In this document: positions 45,622 to 54,214 of the stretch, one piece after another
Layout: each line of letters starts with the position of its first letter
Numbering within the stretch: position 1 is the first letter of the stretch
Assembly (NCBI GenBank): GCA_000702525.1
Contig: JNIN01000002.1
Coordinates: forward strand, 421,047-485,046
DNA: 64,000 nucleotides
Source: Lachnospiraceae bacterium AC2012
GTDB lineage: Bacteria > Bacillota > Clostridia > Lachnospirales > Lachnospiraceae
Reading direction: 5' to 3'
Notes under the pieces: generated by a model
Told to the model about the DNA's origin: nothing
The model's input: only the letters and a program-made list of their open reading frames with translations
The model's database searches: none
Translations under genes and position numbers: made by a program

Positions 45622-47871
45622 ATGAAGGTTATTAAACGTAATGGTAGAGAAGCTGCTTGGGATTTGACAAAAATTCATAGCGCAGTTGAAAAAGCCAATC
45701 AGGAAGTTGGATCTGCAGATCAGCTCACTGAAAAAGAGATTGATGTTATTGCAGAGGAGGTAGAGAACCATTGTAAAGCGTTCCACCACGCCCCAACCAT
45801 TGAAGAGATTCAGAACTTGGTAATTCATGCCATTATGCGTCAGCAGAAATACGAAGTTGCACGTGTTTATACAGAATATCGATTCAAGAGAGAACTTCTT
45901 CGTAAATCGAATACGACAGATGACAGAATTTTATCTCTTCTGGAATATGAAAACGAAGAGATCAAGCAGGAAAACTCCAACAAGGATCCTATGATTGCAA
46001 GTACACAGCGTGATTATATGGCTGGTGAAGTTTCCAGAGATCTCACAGATCGTCTTCTTCTTCCAAAGGAAGTTGTCGATGCGCATAGAGAGGGAATTAT
46101 TCATTTCCATGATTCTGATTATTTTGCGCAGCATATTTACAACTGCTGTCTTGTAAACCTGGAAGATATGCTGCAGAATGGCACAGTTATCACAAATACG
46201 ATGATTGAGAAGCCACATAGCTTCGCAACAGCTGCCAATGTAGCTACGCAGATTATTGCGCAGGTTGCATCTAATCAGTACGGTGGACAGACATTCTCTC
46301 TTGCACACCTTGCTCCATTCGTTGATATCAGCCGTCAGAAGTATCGCAAGAAGGTTGCGGAAGAACTTCAGGCAGAAGGTATCGAAGTACCACAGGAGAA
46401 GATTGATGCGATCGCTGAGAATCGTCTGAAGGACGAAATCACAGGTGGTATTCAGACCATCCAGTATCAGTTACTTACACTGATGACAACAAATGGACAG
46501 ACACCATTCGTATCGATGTGTATGTACTTAGACGAAGCAGAAGAAGGTCGTACACGTGATGACTTGGCACTTTTGATTGAAGAAGTGTTAAAGCAGCGTA
46601 TTCAGGGTATTAAGAATGAAAAGGGTGTTTATATCACTCCTGCATTCCCTAAGCTGTTATATTTCCTTGATGAGGATAATGAACCTAAGGATAGTAAATA
46701 TTACTATCTGACAGAATTAGCTGCAAAATGTACAGCAAAGCGTATGGTTCCGGATTATATCTCTGTAAAGAAGATGAAGGAATTAAAGGATGGCGATGCT
46801 TATCCAAACATGGGATGTCGTTCTTTCCTTACGGTAGATCGTTTCTCTAAGACAAAGGGAAATCTGTCTAAGGCTAAGAATTTCAGCACAGAGAAGCGTA
46901 AATACTATGGACGTTTCAACCAGGGTGTTGTAACGATCAACCTTGTAGATGCGGCATGTTCTTCCGGAAAGAATATGGATAAATTCTGGGAAATCCTGGA
47001 GGAAAGATTGGAACTCTGCCATAGAGCACTTCGTTGCAGACATGAGAGACTTCTTGGAACAGTTTCTGATGTTGCTCCGATCCTTTGGCAGTATGGTGCT
47101 ATTGCACGTTTGGACAAGGGCGAGACCATTGATAAATTGCTTTATGATGGATATTCAACAATTTCTCTTGGATACGCAGGCCTTTATGAAATGTGCGTAT
47201 ACATGACAGGAAAGTCACATACAGACAAGGAAGCGAAGGATTTCGCACTTGCTGTTATGCAGAAGTTAAATGATAAGTGTGCAGAATGGAAAGCTGCCGA
47301 AAATATCGATTATTCTGTATATGGAACACCATTGGAATCTACAACTTATAAGTTCGCAAAGCTTCTTCAGAAGCGATTTGGCGTGATTAAGGATGTAACA
47401 GATCATAATTACATCACAAACAGTTATCATGTTAATGTTCGTGAAGAAATCGATGCCTTCAAGAAGCTGACATTTGAAGCAGAATTCCAGCAGTTATCAC
47501 CAGGTGGAGCAATCTCTTATGTAGAGATGCCAAACCTCCAGGGCAATATCCCTGCAGTACTTTCTATTATCGATCATATCTACAATACAATTATGTATGC
47601 AGAGATGAATACAAAGTCTGATTACTGTCAGGTTTGTGGTTATGATGGAGAGATTCAGGTGCAGGAAGATAAGAACCATAAGTTAATCTGGGTTTGCCCA
47701 AATTGCGGTAATACAGATCAGCACAAGATGAATGTAGCTCGTAGAACTTGTGGCTATATCGGAACACAGTTCTGGAATCAGGGACGTACAGCGGAGATTA
47801 AAGACCGTGTACTTCATGTTTCAGAAGCACAGTATAAAGATGCATCACTGAATGCAAATGCTGGTAAATAA
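45622..47871 (+). CDS. nrdD: Anaerobic ribonucleoside-triphosphate reductase
   Basis: The 749-residue protein has an N-terminal ATP-cone (1-90, MKVIKRNGREAAWDLTKI). The catalytic domain includes FHDSDYFAQHIYNC and YGGQTFSLAHLAPF. A zinc site of four Cys (CQVCGYDGE and CPNCGN) precedes the glycyl radical motif RRTCGYIG with G711. It reduces ribonucleotides under anaerobic conditions after activation by NrdG. No nrdG is adjacent; a terminator and the convergent surE follow. Control by NrdR is supported by the box in its promoter. Confidence 0.96.
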   Translation: MKVIKRNGREAAWDLTKIHSAVEKANQEVGSADQLTEKEIDVIAEEVENHCKAFHHAPTIEEIQNLVIHAIMRQQKYEVARVYTEYRFKRELLRKSNTTDDRILSLLEYENEEIKQENSNKDPMIASTQRDYMAGEVSRDLTDRLLLPKEVVDAHREGIIHFHDSDYFAQHIYNCCLVNLEDMLQNGTVITNTMIEKPHSFATAANVATQIIAQVASNQYGGQTFSLAHLAPFVDISRQKYRKKVAEELQAEGIEVPQEKIDAIAENRLKDEITGGIQTIQYQLLTLMTTNGQTPFVSMCMYLDEAEEGRTRDDLALLIEEVLKQRIQGIKNEKGVYITPAFPKLLYFLDEDNEPKDSKYYYLTELAAKCTAKRMVPDYISVKKMKELKDGDAYPNMGCRSFLTVDRFSKTKGNLSKAKNFSTEKRKYYGRFNQGVVTINLVDAACSSGKNMDKFWEILEERLELCHRALRCRHERLLGTVSDVAPILWQYGAIARLDKGETIDKLLYDGYSTISLGYAGLYEMCVYMTGKSHTDKEAKDFALAVMQKLNDKCAEWKAAENIDYSVYGTPLESTTYKFAKLLQKRFGVIKDVTDHNYITNSYHVNVREEIDAFKKLTFEAEFQQLSPGGAISYVEMPNLQGNIPAVLSIIDHIYNTIMYAEMNTKSDYCQVCGYDGEIQVQEDKNHKLIWVCPNCGNTDQHKMNVARRTCGYIGTQFWNQGRTAEIKDRVLHVSEAQYKDASLNANAGK

Positions 47872-47891
47872 AGAGTGTCTCTTGGTAAATA

Positions 47892-47936
47892 AAAAACCGG
47901 GGTACATTGCCAAATGGCAATGTACTCCGGTTTTTG
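47892..47936. terminator. Strong terminator after nrdD
   Basis: AAAAACCGGGGTACATTGCC pairs with GGCAATGTACTCCGGTTTTT around AAAT. It is long and flanked by A and T runs, so it can act in both directions. Confidence 0.93.
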
Positions 47937-47992
47937 TATTGCTGTTTTTGCTATATTTTGGTCCATTGGGGACGGGGTTAGTGGTTCATTTT

Positions 47993-48715
47993 TTAGTTCA
48001 AGACGTCACATTTTACGGAACTGATGGTGACGTAATTATGCGTCAGACCCCATACATCCGAGCCCTCTGGCATGAGTTCCGGATCGGAAGCATAGCCGTG
48101 GGACTTTAAGATAACGGTATTGGAATCCGGAGATTCTTCTTCGTCAAAATGATCATTGTAAAACTGGACTTTGCCGACAGATACATCTAGGAGATATCCA
48201 TTGCACTCTTCGAGTGGGCAGCTAGGGAAATTCACATTCCAGATGCCGTTCTTAAGAGGTGCTTTTACAAGCAAAATCTGTGTCATATCCTGAAGATATG
48301 TATCAACAACTTCATAGTTTTCACCTAAATCACGGGAAAATGCAATCGCTGGAATTCCATTCATAACAGCCTCAAATGCAGCGGAGCATGTACCGGAATA
48401 CGCGATATCATAGCCCATATTGAATCCGTGATTCATGCCTGAGAAAACATAGTCTGGGCGCAATTTCAAGTAATGAAGAGCGACCTTGATACAGTCTGCT
48501 GGTGTACCATGAAGACTGTAAGCAGTGACATTTGGTATTGGGTAATCTACTTTCTTAAGAGCCATAGAATCGCGAAGCGTAATACGCTGAGACATGGCGG
48601 AACACTCCTGATCTGGAGCAATGATTGTGACTTCGCCGAGCTGAGATGCCATTTCAGCAAGTCTTCTCAACCCTTCGGCCTGAATGCCGTCGTCATTCGT
48701 CAATAAAAATTTCAT
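47993..48715 (-). CDS. surE: 5'/3'-nucleotidase SurE
   Basis: The 240-residue protein starts MKFLLTNDDGIQAEGL, the metal-binding DD of SurE. It also has IIAPDQECSAMSQRITL, SLHGTPADCIKVAL and VFSGMNHGFNMGYDIAYSGT, all conserved. It dephosphorylates nucleoside monophosphates and helps survival in stationary phase. It is monocistronic on the minus strand. Confidence 0.94.
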   Translation of the reverse strand: MKFLLTNDDGIQAEGLRRLAEMASQLGEVTIIAPDQECSAMSQRITLRDSMALKKVDYPIPNVTAYSLHGTPADCIKVALHYLKLRPDYVFSGMNHGFNMGYDIAYSGTCSAAFEAVMNGIPAIAFSRDLGENYEVVDTYLQDMTQILLVKAPLKNGIWNVNFPSCPLEECNGYLLDVSVGKVQFYNDHFDEEESPDSNTVILKSHGYASDPELMPEGSDVWGLTHNYVTISSVKCDVLN

Positions 48716-48909
48716 AATCTGTAATACCTTTCGTCATTTAACCTAGTTATTATAACAGATGTTTACGAATGCGTCACGGGGCAGGGGGAGCGGCAGATTG
48801 TTTCTGATTGTTTCCGTGGGTTGCGAAGGAATGAACGGCACGATTGTTGTTATGCGGTAGTAACGTAAGTGCAGGGTGAAAATACTTAAATGTTTTTAAC
48901 ATTATGGCG

Positions 48910-49190
48910 TATTACGGTATAAATTGAAGATTTTGAAATTTTTACCGTAAGAAAATTCGTGATTTTTGTTGGGTTACAGAATAATCATGTGAAAGTCAGA
49001 GTATTCTGTAAAAATACAAGTGAGTGAATTGTGTGCAATTCTTTTATATAATAAGAATTGTTCGATTTTGATATGCGCGTGGAGAGTATTACGGTAAAGA
49101 AGCAAAGATATAAAGAGTATTCTGTAAAATCGAATGAATTACCAAAAAGAGTTACAGAAAAAAGAGTATTAACGTTGATAATTCCGTAAA
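48910..49190. repeat. Array of eight TATTCTGTAA/TTACGGTAA-like motifs
   Basis: The 833-base gap after surE contains motifs at 48910 (TATTACGGTATA), 48941 (TTTACCGTAA), 48974 (TTACAGAATA), 49002 (TATTCTGTAA), 49087 (TATTACGGTAA), 49118 (TATTCTGTAA), 49152 (TTACAGAAAA) and 49181 (ATTCCGTAAA). Several are preceded by GAG. Both orientations occur. It ends 75 bases before a strong promoter, which suggests a binding-site array for a regulator. The stretch 48716-48900 shows nothing clear. Confidence 0.65.
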
Positions 49191-49265
49191 ATTAGGGAAG
49201 GCGTCTAATAAGGGGGATCTGTGCCAACGTGGGTCTAAAAACTAACAAAAATTGTACAAAACCTA

Positions 49266-49294
49266 TTGACACGGGAGGGTTTGGCGTGTATATT
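49266..49294 (+). promoter_or_regulatory. Consensus sigma-A promoter of the surface-protein gene
   Basis: TTGACA (49266-49271), 17-base spacer, TATATT (49289-49294). The start codon lies about 250 bases downstream, leaving a long leader. Confidence 0.85.
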
Positions 49295-49364
49295 TAACCA
49301 CGGTTTTGTTTGTTAAAAAGTGGTCTATGCGAAAAAGCATATCCCGTTATATATAGATAGTGAT

Positions 49365-49440
49365 TTGTGGAAATACGAGACTGAAAGACACTGGGAAAGG
49401 GATTTTCCGGTGAAAAAAACAGCCCCGTATTTTTTTGTAC
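49365..49440 (+). terminator. Possible leader terminator/attenuator
   Basis: AAATACG pairs with CGTATTT before a run of T. Inside is a second stem CACTGGGAA/TTTCCGGTG. Lying between promoter and gene, it could attenuate transcription. Confidence 0.5.
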
Positions 49441-49460
49441 GAAAAAAAGAAAAAAAGAAA

Positions 49461-49527
49461 TTTTTTCTATATTACCTGTGAAAGATGCGATGAAAAAGAA
49501 AAAATCGCAAAAAAATATAGAAAGAAA
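49461..49527 (+). other. Second leader hairpin before the ribosome binding site
   Basis: TTTCTATATT pairs with AATATAGAAA; an inner GCGAT/ATCGC stem lies between. The ribosome binding site GGAGG follows. Confidence 0.45.
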
Positions 49528-49548
49528 AAAATACACGGAGGTAGAAAG

Positions 49549-50538
49549 ATGAAGATTCAGAGTGTACTCAAATTGGTGGGAGGAACCACAAAGGCGAAGA
49601 TTGTAACAGGAGCGGTAGTAGCGACATTAGCGGTCGGTGGCGTAGGCACCGGAGCCTATGTGCATCATCAGCAGGTGGCAAAGGAAGCAGAAGAACAGCA
49701 GGAAGCTTTAGCGGAAGCAAAAGCAGAGGTGTCAGAGGTAGAGACACTGATTGAGGAAATCGGAGAAGTAAAGGAATATACGGTAGAGGAAAATGCGGAG
49801 TGTCTGTACGATGAAGCGCAGGCAGAACGTATTACAAAGGCAAGAGAAGCGTATGATGCGCTATCAGAAGACGAGAAGAAGGACGTGACAAATGTTGCTA
49901 CCCTGGAAGAAGCAGAGAGCGCTATGGAAGCTTTAAACGAGCGCCAGGGAAAGATTGCAGAAGTAGAAGAACTGATTGCGGCAATCGGGGAAGTGAATGC
50001 AAATTCGAGAGAAGCGATTGAGAGCGCAAGAAGCGCGTATGATGCGCTTTCTAATGACCAGGCAAGAGTCAAGAATGCGGACGTTTTATTGAGCGCCGAG
50101 ACAGCGTTTGCAGGACTTACGACAGAAGATACCGAAGAAACCAAGAGTGCGGAGGAAAAAAGTGGAACAAATTCTAGCGGAAGCACAAAGACTGCGACAA
50201 CGGGAAGCAGCACGGGAAGCAGCACGAGTGCAAGTTCCGGATCCGGAGCAAGCAGCGCGTCTTCCAGTGGAAACAGCACGGAAGAAGACATGTCTGGGGA
50301 GCATCCACATGACGGTTTCCATGTAAATACGGCGGATTGCTGGTATACAAATGGTTACTATTCTTATGTGAGTGGGGAAAAGTTAGCGGAATATTTGTTT
50401 AGTAATGGCGAATTTAGTTATGAGCGTTTTGCAGAGTATGGCTATGATCATGATGCTGCGATTAAACGTTTAGCTGAAATCGTTGATTATGTTCCAGCCG
50501 GCACATGGTACACAGATGGATCTGTTTGTATCGATTAA
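49549..50538 (+). CDS. Secreted or membrane-anchored surface protein with two tandem helical repeats
   Basis: The 329-residue protein starts at ATG 49549 with GGAGG upstream; an open frame from 49435 is unsupported. Residues about 15-40 are a signal/anchor helix (IVTGAVVATLAVGGVG). Two copies of a helical module follow (about 60-125 and 128-190), sharing VETLIEEIGEV / VEELIAAIGEV, AREAYDALSEDEK / ARSAYDALSNDQ and a late ALE/AE helix. A Ser/Gly/Thr linker (about 200-245) leads to a C-terminal domain with two Cys (NTADCWYTNGYYSY and DGSVCID). It is probably displayed at the cell surface. The exact role is unknown. Confidence 0.72.
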   Translation: MKIQSVLKLVGGTTKAKIVTGAVVATLAVGGVGTGAYVHHQQVAKEAEEQQEALAEAKAEVSEVETLIEEIGEVKEYTVEENAECLYDEAQAERITKAREAYDALSEDEKKDVTNVATLEEAESAMEALNERQGKIAEVEELIAAIGEVNANSREAIESARSAYDALSNDQARVKNADVLLSAETAFAGLTTEDTEETKSAEEKSGTNSSGSTKTATTGSSTGSSTSASSGSGASSASSSGNSTEEDMSGEHPHDGFHVNTADCWYTNGYYSYVSGEKLAEYLFSNGEFSYERFAEYGYDHDAAIKRLAEIVDYVPAGTWYTDGSVCID

Positions 50539-50588
50539 ATTTACTTATTACTTTGAATTTTCGTTTTTTATAAATCTCCTTTTTTATA

Positions 50589-50625
50589 GGCATCGCAGGA
50601 AACTGCGGTGTCTTTTCTTTTTTCC
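50589..50625 (+). terminator. Terminator of the surface-protein gene
   Basis: GGCATCGCAG, GAAA loop and CTGCGGTGTC (with G-T pairs), followed by a T-rich tract. Confidence 0.75.
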
Positions 50626-50680
50626 TTCCTTTTTTTCTATCTTCTTTTTGTGAAAAAATTTTTTTAGAAAGGAGTTACGA

Positions 50681-52408
50681 ATGATTTTCGTGGCAAAGAG
50701 AAAGCGCCCCTTGGTTCGAGTTTTTGCTTTCCTTTTGCTACTGGGAACTTTTGTCGGAGCGATTCCGGCGGAGTTCGTGCAGGCGGCAGAGCTTGCAGAG
50801 GAGCCGATTTTAGTGGAAGAAAGCGAAGAAGCCGACGTTTCCGTGACCGCATTTTCGAGTTACGAAGAAGTGGACGAATCGCTGCAACCGGACGGAAAAA
50901 CGCGACTTTTCGTGGTTTCCGCGGAGGTGCCAGAGCATCAGGCGAGCGAAGTTAAAACCTACGACGACACGGTGATTTTGAGCTACGACGATGCGGATTT
51001 GGCGGCGTCGGACTACGAAACATTGAGCAGCGAAGGCTACCTCGTCGAATACGACTCAACTGTTTCCGAAGAAGTGGAAAACGAAGGCGTGGCAAGCGTT
51101 TCGGAGCAAACGGACGCAAGCGATGTTGCGCAGTTTTTCTCTGAAGAAAGCGTGGAGGAAGGCGAGGAAGAAAAAATCGAGGAGACCGCAACGGATCGGG
51201 AAGTGATCGTCGCGCTTTTGGATTCGAAAGTGTGCGAAAGCGAGCCAGACTTAGCGGGCAGGCTGGTGCGTTACGACGAAGGCAGCCAAGCTTTTGTAGA
51301 AACTACGGAAGAAGTAGTGTTGGAAGGAAGCGCCTCTCATGGAACGCATATGGCGGATATTTTATCAACTTCGCATAATCAGGTGAAGATTTATCCCTAT
51401 GATGTCTTCACTGAGGATCAGACAACGGTAGGTGCTGTTTATCTTGCAATGGAAGATGCGATTTCTAAAGGCGTTGATGTGATCAACCTTTCCCTCAGTG
51501 GACTGGGAGAATCGCGCCTCTTAGAAAAAGCCGTAGCGGATGCGAAGGAAGCAGGAATTTTTGTAGTTGGTGCTTCCGGTAATGACCGGGCGAATACCGC
51601 GGATTATATCCCTGCCAATGTTGCAGATGTCCTGACTGTCAGTGCAGTGAATGAGTATGGCGAGATTACGGACTATACGAATACGGGTGCCGAAGTGGAT
51701 TTCGCTGCGGTTGGTTCGTATGCGTATGACGAAGAAGTCGAGTCTGGAACTTCTTATGCAGCGGCTACGGTTTCTGCAGCATTGTCCGACTTTATTCTTT
51801 TTTCCGGATCAAATAAGGATGAAAAGGATTACTACGATACGATTCTATCCGGTTTTCAGAGCTTTGCGGAAGACAAAGGCGTGGAAGGATGGGATGAACA
51901 GTATGGATATGGTGTGATTTCTTTGGATTCCATTACGGAAGAAGCGGTGCAGACGTATCTCCTTTCTCTTAGTGATACAGAAGATACTACAGAGGAAACA
52001 GCATCCGAGGAAACGAAAGATTCAGAGGATTCTACAATCGTGATTTCGGAAGAAGACTTGGAAGATGCGGCGCAGACACTGGATACGGCAGGACATTGTA
52101 TCCGAAAGACACTCAGCTATACGGTCTATGATATCGGAGAACCAACATGGTATCATCCCCTTCGCATCTGGTTTCGCTGGATGAGTGATGCCTCCGGACA
52201 GACGGTGGATCAAAGACCTTGGGTTCCGTTAACGTTTCATGATGCCACTCCACAGGAAGTAGCTGGGCATGACCGCGGAACGTTCCGGGTGGAACCATAT
52301 TATGATTCCCCGCTTCCCGGTAGCGGTCTCTTCTTCGCGGTCAATTCGCTCACATCAATACGAAGGACCGTTACGATAGATACAAGTCGCTCGTCGAATT
52401 GGAAATGA
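50681..52408 (+). CDS. Secreted subtilisin-like (S8) serine protease with altered C-terminus
   Basis: The 575-residue protein has a signal peptide (about 1-35, ending FVQAA), an acidic prodomain (36-170) and an S8 catalytic domain. The catalytic residues are D181 (VALLDSKV), H220 (ASHGTHMAD), N301 (VVGASGND) and S358 (SGTSYAAATV), all present. The prodomain section is richer in GC and uses different codons from the rest. Residues from about 485 leave the S8 fold, and the last 36 codons lie opposite the 3' end of the oxidase-like gene on the other strand. I infer a C-terminal rearrangement. AAAGGAG precedes the ATG. Confidence 0.82.
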   Translation: MIFVAKRKRPLVRVFAFLLLLGTFVGAIPAEFVQAAELAEEPILVEESEEADVSVTAFSSYEEVDESLQPDGKTRLFVVSAEVPEHQASEVKTYDDTVILSYDDADLAASDYETLSSEGYLVEYDSTVSEEVENEGVASVSEQTDASDVAQFFSEESVEEGEEEKIEETATDREVIVALLDSKVCESEPDLAGRLVRYDEGSQAFVETTEEVVLEGSASHGTHMADILSTSHNQVKIYPYDVFTEDQTTVGAVYLAMEDAISKGVDVINLSLSGLGESRLLEKAVADAKEAGIFVVGASGNDRANTADYIPANVADVLTVSAVNEYGEITDYTNTGAEVDFAAVGSYAYDEEVESGTSYAAATVSAALSDFILFSGSNKDEKDYYDTILSGFQSFAEDKGVEGWDEQYGYGVISLDSITEEAVQTYLLSLSDTEDTTEETASEETKDSEDSTIVISEEDLEDAAQTLDTAGHCIRKTLSYTVYDIGEPTWYHPLRIWFRWMSDASGQTVDQRPWVPLTFHDATPQEVAGHDRGTFRVEPYYDSPLPGSGLFFAVNSLTSIRRTVTIDTSRSSNWK

Positions 52409-52797
52409 TCCATCCCCGTTTGCGTGTGCATGAGCGCATTAAGCGCCGTCATTTTCTCCGTTGGATCTTCAATAATATAAAGATCTCCATAGCCGATGAT
52501 AGATTCGTAAACCATTCCGTATTGGCAGGCAACTTTGCCTTCAAATGGCGCAACATTTCTTTCTAAAGTAAAACAACATTTTGGATTCTTCTTTATGATA
52601 TCGAGCTTTTTACCTTCATGCGCGCAGTGAAGATAGAGAATGTACTGCTCATTCGCAGAATCCTTCACAAATCCATAGTTCATGGGGATGACATATGGGA
52701 TATTGTTGTCGGATAGTCCGAGATGCAAGTATTTACAGCTACTTAGGATCTCCTCGATTTGATTTTTGTCTGTGATTTCTCGATCGCGTCTTCTCAT
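52300..52797 (-). CDS. Pyridoxamine 5'-phosphate oxidase-like flavin-binding protein
   Basis: The 165-residue split-barrel protein has REITDKNQIEEILSSCKYLHLG, VIPMNYGF, LYLHCAHEGKKLD and CCFTLERN, and ends ELTAKKRPLPGSGES. These are features of the NimA/PNPOx-like family that binds flavin and often reduces or detoxifies small electrophiles. The ATG at 52797 follows GGGGG; a TTG at 52809 is less likely. Its last 109 bases overlap the convergent protease frame. Confidence 0.85.
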   Translation of the reverse strand: MRRRDREITDKNQIEEILSSCKYLHLGLSDNNIPYVIPMNYGFVKDSANEQYILYLHCAHEGKKLDIIKKNPKCCFTLERNVAPFEGKVACQYGMVYESIIGYGDLYIIEDPTEKMTALNALMHTQTGMDHFQFDERLVSIVTVLRIDVSELTAKKRPLPGSGES

Positions 52798-53009
52798 GTT
52801 TTCCCCCAAAATTGTTATGTATTTTGATATAGAATAATTACCATTTTACTATAAAAGGAAAGGGCTAGGGTGTCAATTTGGTCTGTCGATCGACATGTTC
52901 CGAATATTTCGCAATTTACGAAAAATTCGAAAATTGTACATTGCCATTCGATTTATGAAATGTTACGATAATTATACATTATATATTCGAAGGAGACGGA
53001 GGGAAAAAT

Positions 53010-53375
53010 ATGTACGAAAAACCAATCGTTTTGACAGTAGATGACATGGCAGAAGGTGTTTTCGCTGCATCTGGTTCAAAGGCAACAGAGGATTCTGGTA
53101 ATACTACAACAAGTACGATTAGCTACAGAATTGGAAATGATTTAGGATGGGCACGTGAGATTGTATTTACTGGTCTTACCGATTATTGTCCACATTATAA
53201 GATTACAGCTAAATTCAATAAGGATGTTACATCAGCATCTGGTTCAGGAAGTGTAACTTGTAACGGTAAAACAGTTACCATTGAAAACTGGAGCGGTAAT
53301 AGTGATGAATTTACATTGAATGTTGCAGATAATAAAAAGGCTGTTCCAAAGACAATTGAAGTAGAAAAGCTTTAA
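53010..53375 (+). CDS. Small beta-rich protein with conserved EKP...AEGVFAASG leader-like N-terminus
   Basis: The 121-residue protein begins MYEKPIVLTVDDMAEGVF followed by AASG, a short N-terminal pattern I associate with a group of uncharacterised Clostridial proteins. The remainder is an Ig-like beta domain, with YCPHYKITAKFNKDV and SVTCNGKTVTIENWSG, and two Cys. There is no classical signal peptide, so the first 22 residues could act as a leader for processing or export; this is speculative. GGAGGG precedes the ATG. It has its own terminator. Confidence 0.6.
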   Translation: MYEKPIVLTVDDMAEGVFAASGSKATEDSGNTTTSTISYRIGNDLGWAREIVFTGLTDYCPHYKITAKFNKDVTSASGSGSVTCNGKTVTIENWSGNSDEFTLNVADNKKAVPKTIEVEKL

Positions 53376-53385
53376 TTCTATTATG

Positions 53386-53421
53386 ATTTTCATGGCGAGG
53401 CGTTGGCCTCGCCATTTTTTT
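53386..53421 (+). terminator. Terminator, identical copy 1
   Basis: ATGGCGAGGC, GTTG loop and GCCTCGCCAT followed by seven T. A 34-base block including upstream ATTTTC is identical to 54455-54488. Confidence 0.93.
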
Positions 53422-53497
53422 GATGTTTTATCGCAAAAAAAGATGATATAATTGATAATATCAAAGTAAAGAGATTATCTATGAAAATGAGGATGAA

Positions 53498-53716
53498 ATG
53501 AGTTATCAAAGAAAATTGATTAATTATACAGTTGCCTGTGTGAATGTATTTGCTGATACATTTCATATGAGTGTAAAAGAATCATATAGGTACTTGAGAG
53601 ATTACAAGGGCATAGAGTTTTTGAAGGAATTTTACGAAGAAGAACATTTGTTGTCTTTTGATAATGTTGTTGAGGATTTGAGAGCATTATGTAGAAGAAA
53701 TGGAGGGACTATATGA
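53498..53716 (+). CDS. DUF3791 protein, probable antitoxin partner
   Basis: The 72-residue all-helical protein (NYTVACVNVFADTFHMSVKE, then LKEFYEEEHLLSFDNVVEDL and RRNGG) matches the DUF3791 pattern. DUF3791 genes commonly precede DUF3990 genes. It overlaps the next start (ATGA), so the two are translationally coupled. It may be an antitoxin or a regulator of the ADP-ribosyltransferase-like protein; this is inference from context. Confidence 0.75.
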   Translation: MSYQRKLINYTVACVNVFADTFHMSVKESYRYLRDYKGIEFLKEFYEEEHLLSFDNVVEDLRALCRRNGGTI

Positions 53717-54210
53717 TCCTTTACCATGGTAGTAATGTTGATATTCAGAGTATTAGTTTGACGGCTTGTAGACCTTTTAAGGATTTTGGGAAGGGTTTTT
53801 ATTTGACAGATATTCCAGAACAAGCAACACGTATGGCAAATAGAGTCTCAAGGATTTATGGTGGTACACCGATTGTTAATGTGTATGAGATAAATGATGA
53901 TGTATTTACAGATGAAAATTTAAATATAAAGGATTTTGGACAAGAAACATCTGAAGAATGGGCTCGTTTCGTTATGAATAATAGGAATAAGATGTATACA
54001 GATTATTTGAATCCTTTATGTAATTTAGATGCTAAATATGATATTGTTATTGGACCAGTCGCAGATGATAATATGGCGATGCTATTTAGACAATATGAGA
54101 ATGAGTTAATAGATTTTGATACATTATTACAAGGAATGATTTATAAGAAAACATCATCGCAGTATTCGTTTCATACGGAGAGGTCGATTTCGTTATTAAG
54201 GAAGATATAA
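53713..54210 (+). CDS. DUF3990 ADP-ribosyltransferase-fold protein, probable toxin
   Basis: The 165-residue protein starts MILYHGSNVDIQSISL and continues RPFKDFGKGFYLTDIPEQA, the YHGS and GKGFYLT segments of the ADP-ribosyltransferase fold (DUF3990). The His and Gly of YHGS would contact NAD. It also carries VIGPVADDNM and FHTERSISLL near the end, typical of the family. It probably modifies a target macromolecule or nucleotide with ADP-ribose. The three-gene cassette is AT-rich relative to its neighbours, a sign of transfer. Confidence 0.78.
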   Translation: MILYHGSNVDIQSISLTACRPFKDFGKGFYLTDIPEQATRMANRVSRIYGGTPIVNVYEINDDVFTDENLNIKDFGQETSEEWARFVMNNRNKMYTDYLNPLCNLDAKYDIVIGPVADDNMAMLFRQYENELIDFDTLLQGMIYKKTSSQYSFHTERSISLLRKI

Positions 54211-54214
54211 AGTT

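Noticed and set aside
49668..50291. A 207-codon open frame antisense to the surface-protein gene
   Set aside because: It mirrors the Ala/Glu/Ser-rich codon bias of the plus-strand gene, has no ribosome binding site and encodes low-complexity Ser/Ala/Val runs.
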